Assembly (NCBI GenBank): GCA_965261065.1
Contig: OZ253444.1
Location: 7,564,001 to 7,628,000 of the forward strand
Direction: 5' to 3'
DNA length: 64,000 bases
Source of the DNA: JAKZVK01 sp965261065
Lineage (GTDB): Bacteria > Acidobacteriota > Terriglobia > Bryobacterales > UBA6623
Below the pieces are notes generated by a model that saw only the letters and a list, made by a program, of their open reading frames with translations, did not search any database and had not been told where the DNA came from. Both the position numbers and the translations under genes were made by a program. Shown here in pieces: positions 7,542-15,325 of the stretch (positions are counted from its first letter, which is position 1; the number at the start of each line of letters is the position of its first letter).

Positions 7542-8500
7542 GGCGTCGCTTCCGGCTCGGCTTCTTCCTCTTCAAAGAATAACTCATCGATGCGATCGAG
7601 CAGCCACTTGGCACGCCGGTGAGCCAGCAGGTTAGCGAGGCGATCTTCTTCGCGCGCGTCCGGGTCGACCGCGAGGGCCTTATCGAGGAGGGTGCGGAAT
7701 TGCGCGCGGTTTTGGTCGGGGATCGAGACGATCTCCGCGTAGGCCACGTAGAGGCCGGCGCTGGTGCCTCCGGAGAGGCTGAGGGCACGCTGGTAGTGGT
7801 GGTCGATGACGGCGCGGTCGGGCGTGGTGGGCTTAGCGCCGGCGAGGGTCACTTGGAACTCGTGGAAAGCGCCGTCGTCCCAGCTCTCGTCGAGTTCGAG
7901 AGCGCGGCCGAGCAGGGCGTCGACCTCGGGCAGGCGAGCGAGCATCGCCGCATCGTTGCGCGAGGAGGAGACCGCGAGACCGAGGGCGGCGGCGGACCAG
8001 TAGAGGAAGGGCAGGTCGAGCTGCTTCTTCTTGCGATTGAGAATTCGGGCGGCAGCGGCTTTGGGGTCGGTCGCGAGCTGCGCGGTGAAGCCGGTGTAGG
8101 AGCGTTCGAGCCCGCGAAGTCCGTAACCCAAGGCGCGCAGGTAGAGCTTGCGGGCGCGGGTGCGCATCTCGCGGGCGCGGTCGAGGTCTTCCTCAGCCAT
8201 GACTTCGGCAGGGTAGTCGACGTACGCGAACGAGTAGAGCACGAATCCCTGGCTTGCGGTGATCAGCAGGCCGCGATGCTCGGGCGACTCCAATAGCAGA
8301 CTCTCGACGAGCTTCAGGCCGAACGGCAAGGCCTCGCCGACCAGCTCGACGTCTTCGTCCGTCGCGTAGACGGAATTGCCCGAGGCCAGCGCGTCGCCCA
8401 CCATGTTGATGGCGTACGTCTTGAGCGAGCAGGCGGGCGCGGCGAGAAGTGCCAGCGCGGACAGGCAGGCGAGCGCGGTGCGACTGAAAGGCAGGTTCAC
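7538..8500 (-). CDS. TRAP-associated TatT lipoprotein
   Basis: About 320 residues. The chosen GTG start at 8498-8500 gives a clean lipoprotein signal (ALACLSALALLAAPAC), with the lipobox cysteine near residue 24; the open frame continues upstream but without a signal. The mature part is all-helical with TPR-like repeats, as in the TatT family. Its best known member, Treponema pallidum Tp0956, forms a trimer that docks to the TRAP substrate-binding protein and is thought to hand over hydrophobic ligands. It is coupled by a 4-base overlap to DctP. TatT presence separates this transporter from classical dicarboxylate TRAP systems and hints at a lipophilic substrate, which is inference only. Confidence 0.8.
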   Translation of the reverse strand: MNLPFSRTALACLSALALLAAPACSLKTYAINMVGDALASGNSVYATDEDVELVGEALPFGLKLVESLLLESPEHRGLLITASQGFVLYSFAYVDYPAEVMAEEDLDRAREMRTRARKLYLRALGYGLRGLERSYTGFTAQLATDPKAAAARILNRKKKQLDLPFLYWSAAALGLAVSSSRNDAAMLARLPEVDALLGRALELDESWDDGAFHEFQVTLAGAKPTTPDRAVIDHHYQRALSLSGGTSAGLYVAYAEIVSIPDQNRAQFRTLLDKALAVDPDAREEDRLANLLAHRRAKWLLDRIDELFFEEEEAEPEATP

Positions 8501-8779
8501 CAACAACCGTACAGTACCGCAATGCTGTCGACGGTGGGCATCGCGGCTGGGTGGCTGGATGGTTGGGCCCAAATCCCTACCTAGGCCTTGATCACCGCCG
8601 GACGCCTCAGCCTGGAGCTGCCGCACCAGGCCACGGTTCCGAGCCGCGGATGGGAATCCGCGGTTTCCCCTGAGATCAACCCGGTGCGTCCAACCACGAA
8701 TCCTCGCCCCGGTAAGGGGCGACTGAAAGTAGCCCGCCGGGAGCCGGATCGAAGGCGTAACACCCGAAGAAAAATCTCC

Positions 8780-8808
8780 TTGACAGGCCTTCATGTCGAG
8801 TGTATAAC
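8780..8808 (+). promoter_or_regulatory. Consensus sigma-70 promoter for the structured RNA
   Basis: TTGACA at 8780-8785 and TATAAC at 8803-8808 with an ideal 17-bp spacer, in a region lacking coding sequence. The predicted transcription start is about 8815. No open reading frame follows within the next 390 bp on this strand, so the promoter most likely drives the structured RNA annotated at 8815-9066. Upstream, 8501-8779 shows only short hairpins and no gene. Confidence 0.65.
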
Positions 8809-8814
8809 AGAACT

Positions 8815-9066
8815 GGCATCGAAAATATTTCGGGGCCTATCGCTACGGCGAAACAAAGCCATTAGGAGGTCGCCATAGAACCACCGATCGGAAGAGGGCG
8901 GTCACGCGATCAAGAACCGATCTAACTGTAGCGCCGTAGGAAATCGCACGGCGCAGGTAACCGGCTGACACAGAAAGCCTTAGGCGCGGTTCGCGCAGGC
9001 AAGGGCAGAGAGCCCACAGTGATGCCGGTAAGAGGTCGGCCGAGGCGTGACCGCCCCTTTCTATTT
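8815..9066 (+). ncRNA. Structured non-coding RNA of unassigned family
   Basis: The ~250-base predicted transcript folds by eye into nested helices. P1 is a perfect 12-bp helix, GGGCGGTCACGC (8896-8907) with GCGTGACCGCCC (9045-9056). P2 pairs CCGATCT (8917-8923) with AGGTCGG (9033-9039). A 7-bp hairpin lies at 8931-8937/8948-8954. P3 pairs ACCGGC (8960-8965) with GCCGGT (9024-9029). Inside P3 are hairpins GCGCG-GTT-CGCGC (8984-8996) and GGGC-AGAGA-GCCC (9003-9015). P1 is followed by CTTTCTATTT, a plausible termination tract. A consensus promoter precedes it. I compared it from memory with RNase P, 6S, tmRNA, SRP RNA and common riboswitches and it fits none. No gene follows on the same strand, so it is probably a trans-acting RNA, not a leader. 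Confidence 0.6.
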
Positions 9067-9182
9067 AGCACGAAAAAAATCATTAGTTATTTCGTCTTTT
9101 GTAAGCCGTCCGCCCGTAGTCCTACCTTTCCTCTTCTTACCTAAACCCCTTACCCACTGGGGACCTCTTTTATCGTATCCCG

Positions 9183-9200
9183 TAAGCCGCCTGCGGCTTA
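9183..9200 (-). terminator. Hairpin just downstream of the ceramidase-like gene
   Basis: TAAGCCGC and GCGGCTTA form a strong inverted repeat ending 5 bases after the minus-strand stop codon. It lacks a clear U tract, so it may be a termination or mRNA-stabilising hairpin, not a classical intrinsic terminator. Confidence 0.35.
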
Positions 9201-9205
9201 TCTGC

Positions 9206-10603
9206 TTAGTGCACGGGAATCTCACGTCCCGCTTTGCGCGCGAGGTTGGTGATGGTCTTCATCACCACGTCCTCGACGCCCGGCGCGAACACGCCGACAC
9301 CGTCGTAGAGGCCACGGGTTTCGTAGCCGCCCTCCGACAAGATGCGCGTCGTGGGTAGGTAGCCCGAGACGTCGTTGCAATAGCCGGCGACCCAGAGGTT
9401 CAGAGGGCCGAGGGCTGTTTCGGTCATGTCGACATAGCCGACGACGGTTTCTTGGCTGAAGCCGACGAGCGTGAGGCTGCCACCGAACTGCCAGACAGCG
9501 AACGGGGCCTCGAAGGTTTTGGGCAGAGGCTCTCCGCGATCGAGAACAGCCAGGGCGCTCTTCGCGAAATAGCTGAGGTAAGACGACCGTGCGTTTACAA
9601 CCTCTTCGATCTGCGCGCGTGTGAAGCTCTTTAGCGGCAAGTCGACGCGCGCAAGCTCGGTGCGGATCGGTCCGCGTACCGACTTGAGTTGGCCGGCGAG
9701 CACCCGGACGACTTCGCCGCCGAGTTCCGCGCCGTGTTGCTCGGCGAAGCCCCGGTTCCCGCGTGGATAGGGGTTGGCATCGCCACCGCAACCGGTGAGG
9801 AACATCGCCTGCACGCCCGGATACCTGTGCTCGATGTAGGCTTGTGCGTAGCCGGTGAAGTCGCCGCTGATCTGCAGGGAACGGCCGGTGAGCGTTGTGT
9901 TGTGGCTGGCCGTGCCGAAGAGCACGGCCCGTAGCTTACCACCGGCGTCGTCGACCCGCAGCACAGGGACGCCGCGGTCCACCGGGCCGCGCGGGTTGAC
10001 GCCTAATCGTACGCCGCGCTCGGTGAACTCGCGCCGGTTCATGGGGAAGTTGACCAGGCCTGTGTCCCAGCCTAGCCGCGCCGGCTTCAGGTCGGCGAGT
10101 GCTTGGCGGCCGATCGCGACGAGCTTGTCCTCGAGTTTGCGTGCGTAGGCCTGGCTGTCATTGATATCGTCCGCGGGCGCGTCATAGCGCGCGGGATCAA
10201 GCGCGGGGCCGGTGTGCGTGTGGGAGGCGTTGAGCAGAACGGCGTTTCGTTCGATACCCGCGGACTCCTTGAGGCGGCGGCAAACCGCCTCCGACAGCCA
10301 CCCTGGGAAGCGGATCATGTCCGCTGTGATCAGCAGGCTTTGATTGCCATCGGAGTCCTCGAAGGCCATGGCCTTGGCGAAGAGGTCGGCGTCGACACCT
10401 TCGAAAGGCTTCGTGCGTGAGGCGTACCCGGCCATCCGTATCGGATTCTCGGGCGTGATCTTCACGCGGGCCAGACCGATATGCCAGGAAGAGTTGTCGG
10501 TTTGGGAGTGCAGAGGATTGGAAGTGACAACTGCGAGTGCGCCGCCGAGGAACAGGGCAGCAACAGCAATGCGGCAGGTAACCCCCCACGATCGAGTCAT
10601 CAT
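9206..10603 (-). CDS. Neutral/alkaline non-lysosomal ceramidase-like secreted hydrolase
   Basis: About 465 residues with an N-terminal signal (CRIAVAALFLGGALAVV) and the ceramidase N-terminal domain pattern. IGLARVKITPENPIRMAGYA opens the domain; LLITADM and LNASHTHTGPALD carry likely zinc and catalytic residues; FGTASHNTTL and FLTGCGGDANPYPRG follow. Neutral ceramidases are zinc amidases that release fatty acid from ceramide. Many shorter environmental relatives such as this one lack the full C-terminal immunoglobulin-like domain and act on unknown amides or esters. I chose the ATG at 10601-10603 because AGGA lies 10 bases before it; ATG 10610-10612 is an in-frame alternative. A strong hairpin follows the stop codon. 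It lies downstream of the aminotransferase gene, separated by a palindromic repeat. Confidence 0.75.
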   Translation of the reverse strand: MMTRSWGVTCRIAVAALFLGGALAVVTSNPLHSQTDNSSWHIGLARVKITPENPIRMAGYASRTKPFEGVDADLFAKAMAFEDSDGNQSLLITADMIRFPGWLSEAVCRRLKESAGIERNAVLLNASHTHTGPALDPARYDAPADDINDSQAYARKLEDKLVAIGRQALADLKPARLGWDTGLVNFPMNRREFTERGVRLGVNPRGPVDRGVPVLRVDDAGGKLRAVLFGTASHNTTLTGRSLQISGDFTGYAQAYIEHRYPGVQAMFLTGCGGDANPYPRGNRGFAEQHGAELGGEVVRVLAGQLKSVRGPIRTELARVDLPLKSFTRAQIEEVVNARSSYLSYFAKSALAVLDRGEPLPKTFEAPFAVWQFGGSLTLVGFSQETVVGYVDMTETALGPLNLWVAGYCNDVSGYLPTTRILSEGGYETRGLYDGVGVFAPGVEDVVMKTITNLARKAGREIPVH

Positions 10604-10647
10604 GCCGAACATCCTAACAAGGGATACAGTGGCGCCAGGAGGGCAAG

Positions 10648-10673
10648 CGGGCACAGCACGCTGTGCCCCTACA
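10648..10673. repeat. Dispersed palindromic repeat, family 2 (TGTAGGGG-type)
   Basis: A near-perfect palindrome, GGGCACAGCACGCTGTGCCC, followed by CTACA. Related copies are at 22735-22760 and 24031-24056, and variants with different stems but the same TGTAGGGG edge are at 44502-44530 and 60690-60715. It sits in the 85-bp spacer between the aminotransferase and the ceramidase-like gene. Confidence 0.6.
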
Positions 10674-10688
10674 TCTTGGACGTTGCTG

Positions 10689-12032
10689 CTACGCGAGACG
10701 GCGAAAGCCGGTGTGATGCACCGGTCCGCCGATGCGGTTCTCCGCATCGCCATTTTCGATCGCCGCCGCTACTTCGGGGAACACTTCATCCGCCGCGGCC
10801 AGGTAGCTTTCGACGTGTTGCGGCTGGTGAGCGAGGGTCGCGTAGAGGCCGGTGCCGGCCAGGAAGCCGCGGTCGAGCATGCGTACGGTGAACAGCGTTT
10901 CGAGCGCGAGTGAATCCGAGTGCGTGAATGAGAACTTCGAGATGGCCGGGTGGCCTCCGACCTCGAGCGGTACCCCATGACGCTTGGCGATGGCCGATAC
11001 GCCCTCGCGCCACTGCTGCCCGATGGCGGCTACGTGCGCCGGGACGTCGATGCGCTGCATCTTGCGGATGGTGGCCACGGCCGCCGCGGGGCCGACCCCT
11101 TCGGTCCAGTAGGTGCTCGAGATGAAGGTCTCCTGGGCGGCCTGCATCGTGTCTTCGCGTCCGAGTATGGCGGCCATCGGGTGGCCGTTGCTGATGGCCT
11201 TCGAGAAGACGGCTATGTCGGGCTCGACGCCGTACTTCAAATGCGCGCCGCCGAGAATCAGACGCCAGCCGACACTGATCTCGTCGAAGATGAGCACGGC
11301 GCCGATTTTCCCGCACAGAGCACGGACACCCTCCAAGAAACCGGGATCGGGATCGGCGGAGCGTGTCGGCTCCATGACGACGGCGGCCAAGTCGCCGCCG
11401 AAGTTGGAGATAATCTCCCCAAGTTGATCGAGGCGGTTGTACTCGAAGGCCACGACGGTGCCGGCGAGCGGCTTGGGTACGCCGTCCGGCGACAGCCCCG
11501 GCAGCAGGTGGCCCTTGAGTTGATCGACCGCGCCTTCCGGGGCGAGGTTGGCGGCCAGATACCAGTCGTGCCAGCCGTGATAGCCGCAAATGGCGACCAG
11601 GCTTCGCTTGGTCTTAGCGCGGGCGATGCGCACGGCGATCGACATCGACTCGCCGCCCGAGCGCGCGTAGCGTACGTTCTCGGCCCAGGGGTGAATGGAA
11701 GTCAGAAGCTCGGCCAGCTCCACTTCTTCGGGATTGTTGAGCGTGCACATCGACCCGGCCCGGACGCGGCCCACAACGGCCTCCCTCACGTCAGGGTCGT
11801 CGTAACCGAGCAGGCACGAGCCGATACCCATGATCGACATGTCGATGTACTTGCGACCATCGAGGTCGGTGACTTCACAGCCGTGGGCCTCTTGGTAGTA
11901 GGCCGGCCATTGGTCGGGCGCGAACTGCTCCGGCCGCTTGCTGAGGAGCTGCGTGCCGCCCGGGATGAGGGTCTTGGCGTGGCGGTAGAGGGCTTGGGTT
12001 TTGGATTCAGCCCTGTCGGCGGCCGCTTTCAT
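10689..12032 (-). CDS. Class III PLP-dependent aminotransferase, glutamate-1-semialdehyde-mutase-like
   Basis: A 447-residue fold-type I enzyme. It carries the start seen in glutamate-1-semialdehyde-type proteins (LIPGGTQLLSKRPEQFAP), DLDGRKYIDMS, the cofactor-site region ARSGGESMSIAVRIARA, the Asp and nearby residues of LIFDEISVGWR that contact the pyridine ring, and the Schiff-base lysine in VFSKAISNGHPM. The SKRPEQFAP start is typical of the subgroup found in polysaccharide or special-metabolite loci, distinct from the tetrapyrrole HemL. It is 12 bases downstream of the response regulator gene, with a GGAG-type site before its ATG, so it probably belongs to the kinase-regulator operon. Substrate unknown. 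Confidence 0.82.
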   Translation of the reverse strand: MKAAADRAESKTQALYRHAKTLIPGGTQLLSKRPEQFAPDQWPAYYQEAHGCEVTDLDGRKYIDMSIMGIGSCLLGYDDPDVREAVVGRVRAGSMCTLNNPEEVELAELLTSIHPWAENVRYARSGGESMSIAVRIARAKTKRSLVAICGYHGWHDWYLAANLAPEGAVDQLKGHLLPGLSPDGVPKPLAGTVVAFEYNRLDQLGEIISNFGGDLAAVVMEPTRSADPDPGFLEGVRALCGKIGAVLIFDEISVGWRLILGGAHLKYGVEPDIAVFSKAISNGHPMAAILGREDTMQAAQETFISSTYWTEGVGPAAAVATIRKMQRIDVPAHVAAIGQQWREGVSAIAKRHGVPLEVGGHPAISKFSFTHSDSLALETLFTVRMLDRGFLAGTGLYATLAHQPQHVESYLAAADEVFPEVAAAIENGDAENRIGGPVHHTGFRRLA

Positions 12033-12044
12033 AACGTCTCCACT

Positions 12045-12692
12045 TTAGAAATCGATCGATGCAAACAGGTCGGATGGCTTGCTGTCAAACGCACGGCACA
12101 ACGCAAGGAGGCTTTCGATGCTCGGCATGTGCGTGCCGCGTTCGATCGAGCTGAGCTGCGAGATGCTGATGCCGGTTTGGCCGGCGGTGTCTTTGAGCGA
12201 CCACTTGCGCTCGACTCGCAACACCTTGATGCGATGGCCGAGTTTTTCGCGCACGACCTCCTGCGGCGTACGTCCCAGCCCGTGCGTGTCGATGGCGTTC
12301 GAAAGGGTCTGGCGCAACTGAATCAGAGAGAACGGCTTGGCAAGGTAGTCGAAGACCCTCTTCTTGAACGTGGCGCGCATCCCCTCGAGCGAGGGATACC
12401 CTGTGACGATGATGACGCAGACGTCCGGATGCCGCGCCTGTAGCTCGTCGAGCACATCCTCGCCCTTGAAGGGGCCCATCTTCATATCGAGCAGGACGAT
12501 GTGCGGCGCCTTCTCTTGGCACGCTTGGAACAGGTCGTCAGGGTGCGTGAAGGCGCGGACGGTGTAAAGCCCCTCGTCGTTGAGGCAGTCTTCGATGTAG
12601 TTGATGAAGTCGACGTCGTCGTCGAGGACGGCAATGTCTACCAGGGCGCTCTTCTTGGCGGGCGAAACGACGGGCTGGGAGGCGGGTGTCAT
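12045..12692 (-). CDS. Response regulator: receiver domain fused to an XRE-type helix-turn-helix
   Basis: 215 residues. Residues ~18-135 are a CheY-like receiver: acidic pocket VLDDD, phospho-acceptor Asp69 in VLLDMKMG, Thr in IIVTGYP and Lys in YLAKPF. Residues ~150-212 form an XRE/Cro-type helix-turn-helix (WSLKDTAGQTGISISQLSSI, ERGTHMPS). OmpR-, NarL- and NtrC-type outputs are the usual ones; a receiver coupled to an XRE domain is uncommon. Its ATG overlaps the stop of the upstream histidine kinase (ATGA), establishing the cognate pair. The downstream aminotransferase gene may be a target or functional partner, which is inference. Confidence 0.88.
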   Translation of the reverse strand: MTPASQPVVSPAKKSALVDIAVLDDDVDFINYIEDCLNDEGLYTVRAFTHPDDLFQACQEKAPHIVLLDMKMGPFKGEDVLDELQARHPDVCVIIVTGYPSLEGMRATFKKRVFDYLAKPFSLIQLRQTLSNAIDTHGLGRTPQEVVREKLGHRIKVLRVERKWSLKDTAGQTGISISQLSSIERGTHMPSIESLLALCRAFDSKPSDLFASIDF

Positions 12693-14242
12693 CCCTTCAC
12701 TAGATTACTCCTTTGGACGGGGCTCTTCCCTTGAGAGGAGATCGTCCCTTGGGATGGACTACTCGGTTGGTCCGACGCTGGGGCGCTCTCCGGCGTGGCG
12801 GTTCCCGCGGGCAGCCGAACTTCCAAGCGAGCGCCTCCTTCGGGCCGGTTGCCCGCCATGATCCTTCCACCGTGTTGCTCGACGATGGTTTCGGCGACAG
12901 CCAGTCCCAACCCGGTGCCACGGGCGTCGAGGCGGCTGGTGACGAACGCCTCGAAGATGTTGGGCAGTACGTCTTCGGGGATGCCGACGCCGTCGTCCTC
13001 GACGGCCACGGTGACCCAACGCTGCTCGTCGGGGGCTTCGGTCTTGCCTTGCACGACGACCGTGCCGCTGGCCGGGATCGCGTACATCGCGTTGCGCAAG
13101 AGGTTGACGAAGAGCTGCATCAGGCGGTCGCGGTTGCCGACCACGTGCGTGTCTTCGGGCACACGGTTGCTGAAGCGGATACCCGAGGCCTTTTCGTCGA
13201 TCGCGACCAGGCTCCAGGCTTCGTCCACCAGAGTTCGCATTTTGACGGGTTCGTTGACTTCACGGCTGGGCCGCGAGAAATCAAGCAAGCCGGCACTGAT
13301 GCCGCTGAGCCGGTCCGTGACGTGTTGCATGCGCTTAAGCCGGCGTAGAGTTGACGGACTGTCGACCGTCTCGATGAGTTTTTCGATTGAGCCCCGCAGG
13401 ACGGCGAGCGGCGTGTTCAGCTCATGCGCCACGCTGGCACTGAGCAGGCCCAGGCTGGCGAGACGGTCTTGGGCGGCCAGCTTGGTGCGGGCAGCCTCCA
13501 ACATGTCGTTCTTGCGTTGGAGGTCGGCGGCCAACTGCTTGAGCCGAGCCAGTGCGCTTTCAAGATGCGCCCCCTGGTTGCGCAGGTTTGAGACGGTTTT
13601 GTTGCGCGAACGCATGATGTCGCCGATTTCGTCGCCGGGAATCTCGGCCTCGTCGATCAGTTCGTGGTGACGGTCGTCGTCACGGACGGCCTCGTCGGCT
13701 TTGAGCGTCAAGCGGATGGGCCGGTAGACGTGGCGGGGCATGATCACCAGCTCGAGCAGGGCGACGGCGAGGAGATAGAGGGTTCCGAGGATGGCGAAGA
13801 GGGTGAACTTGGCTTGACCAACGGAGCCTTCGTAAAAGCCCGAGGGGATGGTCAGGCGGGCGTAGCTTCCCGTTGCGGGGCCCTTACGGTAGAGATGCTC
13901 GGGGGCGCTCGGGTCGCTTCGCACTGCGCCGGGATGAGCGTCGAGCCACTGTCTCACCTGCGGGGGAACGGGAGGCACGAGCGTCGCGCCGTTTTCGTGG
14001 ACGTAGCTAGGGAAGGCGTCGACCGAAGGGGTCTGGCCGGTGGCGAGCATTTGGCGGGCCAGTGAGATCTCCCTCTCTCGGGCGGTTGCGATACGGTCTT
14101 CGGCGAGAGGGATCAGGGAGAAGTAGGCGGCACAGGTCAGCACCAAGAAGAACAGGTTGTGCAGGACGATCAGCTTCGGCCGTACCCGCAGGTCGCCGAA
14201 GAGTCTGCCGAAGCGGCGGCGGGGGTGGTTGAGAGAACTCAT
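12689..14242 (-). CDS. Membrane sensor histidine kinase
   Basis: A 517-residue kinase from the ATG at 14240-14242. Two transmembrane segments (LIVLHNLFFLVLTCAAYFSL and FAILGTLYLLAVALLELVI) bracket a ~105-residue extracytoplasmic sensor. A HAMP-like linker (YRPIRLTLKADEAV) and a coiled coil follow. The dimerisation domain has the H-box His near residue 273 (SASVAHELNTPLAVLRGS), and the ATPase has the N box (LFVNLLRNAMYAIP), DDGVGIPED and GTGLGLAVAETIVEQHGG. All catalytic motifs are intact. It phosphorylates the receiver-XRE protein encoded immediately downstream. A TTG at 14314 would extend the frame but lacks support. The ligand sensed is not apparent. Confidence 0.88.
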   Translation of the reverse strand: MSSLNHPRRRFGRLFGDLRVRPKLIVLHNLFFLVLTCAAYFSLIPLAEDRIATAREREISLARQMLATGQTPSVDAFPSYVHENGATLVPPVPPQVRQWLDAHPGAVRSDPSAPEHLYRKGPATGSYARLTIPSGFYEGSVGQAKFTLFAILGTLYLLAVALLELVIMPRHVYRPIRLTLKADEAVRDDDRHHELIDEAEIPGDEIGDIMRSRNKTVSNLRNQGAHLESALARLKQLAADLQRKNDMLEAARTKLAAQDRLASLGLLSASVAHELNTPLAVLRGSIEKLIETVDSPSTLRRLKRMQHVTDRLSGISAGLLDFSRPSREVNEPVKMRTLVDEAWSLVAIDEKASGIRFSNRVPEDTHVVGNRDRLMQLFVNLLRNAMYAIPASGTVVVQGKTEAPDEQRWVTVAVEDDGVGIPEDVLPNIFEAFVTSRLDARGTGLGLAVAETIVEQHGGRIMAGNRPEGGARLEVRLPAGTATPESAPASDQPSSPSQGTISSQGKSPVQRSNLVKG

Positions 14243-14361
14243 CGTTGCGGCGGCGATAGAGTTGCAGCGCGCGTCCGCGAGCCGGGCCACGTTGGCCGTG
14301 AACGGCCGTGCCAACAGCAGCTACCGGGCGTAGTGTAATACGCCCTTGGGTGGCTGTGTTT

Positions 14362-15021
14362 CTACTTCAGTACTTTGACAGCGATGTTGCGGAAGCGGTG
14401 ATAGCCGTCTTTCACCCAGCTCGCTCCGCCGTGCACCTGGACACCAATCATGCCGTCGGTTGCGCCTCCAGCCGCGTGATTCGCCGTGTCTTGGAACTCG
14501 GTGATCTTGGTGCCGTTGAGCCACACCGTGATGCGCGGGGCCTCGCCTTCCATCCGCACGCGGAAGGCATTCCAGTCGTCCTTGCGCCAGACCGATTGCC
14601 AGTTGTTGGAGAGCGTTCTCTCGGCCCCGTCCAAGCGCTCGCCGTAAATGCCGCCGACGTTGCCGCCATCGAGATAGTCGAGCATGACCTGGTAGGCCTG
14701 TCCGTTGGCGTTGGAGCGCAGAAACAGGCCGCTATCGCAGCCGAAGTCGGGCTTGACCTCGACATACAGCTCGAAGTCGCGGTAGCGCTCGTCGCTCAGC
14801 AGGAGGCCGCCGTTGCCGTCGGGCCGCTGGCGGCCGGTCAAGGCCTTTTCCAAGACGCGCCACTCGGTCGTGTTGCCGTGGTGGTTGGTCATGCTGACGT
14901 GCCACCCGGCCAGGTTGGCGTGGTTGAAGATCGACTGGAATCCTTCCGGGACTTTGCCGGGCTCGGCCTGCAACAGCATGGCCACGCTGAACATGACGCC
15001 GAGAACTGGAAGCCTCATCAT
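14362..15021 (-). CDS. Secreted DUF1080 (3-keto-disaccharide hydrolase-like) protein
   Basis: 219 residues with a signal peptide (LPVLGVMFSVAMLLQA), then a concanavalin-like jelly roll of the DUF1080 family: FQSIFNHANLAGWHV, GGLLLSDERYRDFELYVEVK, DSGLFLRSN, YQVMLDYLDGGNVGGIYG and GATDGMIGVQVHGG. DUF1080 domains are abundant in Acidobacteria, Planctomycetes and Bacteroidetes and are linked to glycan or 3-keto-sugar degradation. CAGGAG lies about 7 bases before the ATG pair (15016-15021). It stands alone, with no glycosidase neighbour, so its substrate is open. Confidence 0.85.
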   Translation of the reverse strand: MMRLPVLGVMFSVAMLLQAEPGKVPEGFQSIFNHANLAGWHVSMTNHHGNTTEWRVLEKALTGRQRPDGNGGLLLSDERYRDFELYVEVKPDFGCDSGLFLRSNANGQAYQVMLDYLDGGNVGGIYGERLDGAERTLSNNWQSVWRKDDWNAFRVRMEGEAPRITVWLNGTKITEFQDTANHAAGGATDGMIGVQVHGGASWVKDGYHRFRNIAVKVLK

Positions 15022-15325
15022 CGTTCCGCTCCTGCGAGCCTAGGCTAGCACACCGCTGGATGGTGAAAGCGGGCGGGCTTTCCGATTCGCTGAGTTCGCG
15101 GTGGAGACTATCGGGCTCCCCCTTCGCCACTCTGAGCCGCAGGCATGAGCCTGCGTTGAGTGCCTCCGTCGGCCTGTGGAATCGCTCCGCAGCCGAGCCT
15201 TCTCGGCCTCTTGCGAACGCTAACTCGGCTCGCTGCATCTCACCGCAAGCTTACGCATGCGGCTCTGAGTTTGGTTTGTGCACCCCACCTGCTTCCTGGC
15301 GCCCATCCCTGGTGTCAGCATCGGG
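15022..15325. other. Intergenic spacer without a recognised gene
   Basis: This 304-bp stretch between the DUF1080 start and the MutS2 stop has open frames on both strands, but they lack codon bias, ribosome-binding sites and family resemblance. I see no repeat shared with the rest of the window. Confidence 0.5.

Noticed and set aside
8815..9066. Possible RNase P or 6S RNA identity for the structured RNA (GGTAAGAG and ACAGAAA words resemble RNase P)
   Set aside because: The universal RNase P core GAGGAAAGTCC is absent and the helix order differs; the central bubble of 6S RNA is also not present.
12795..13670. Long plus-strand frames antisense to the histidine kinase, and similar long frames opposite the permease, aminotransferase, MutS2 and amidohydrolases
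   Set aside because: High GC content produces long antisense frames; the sense genes have clear domains and the antisense translations are compositionally biased.
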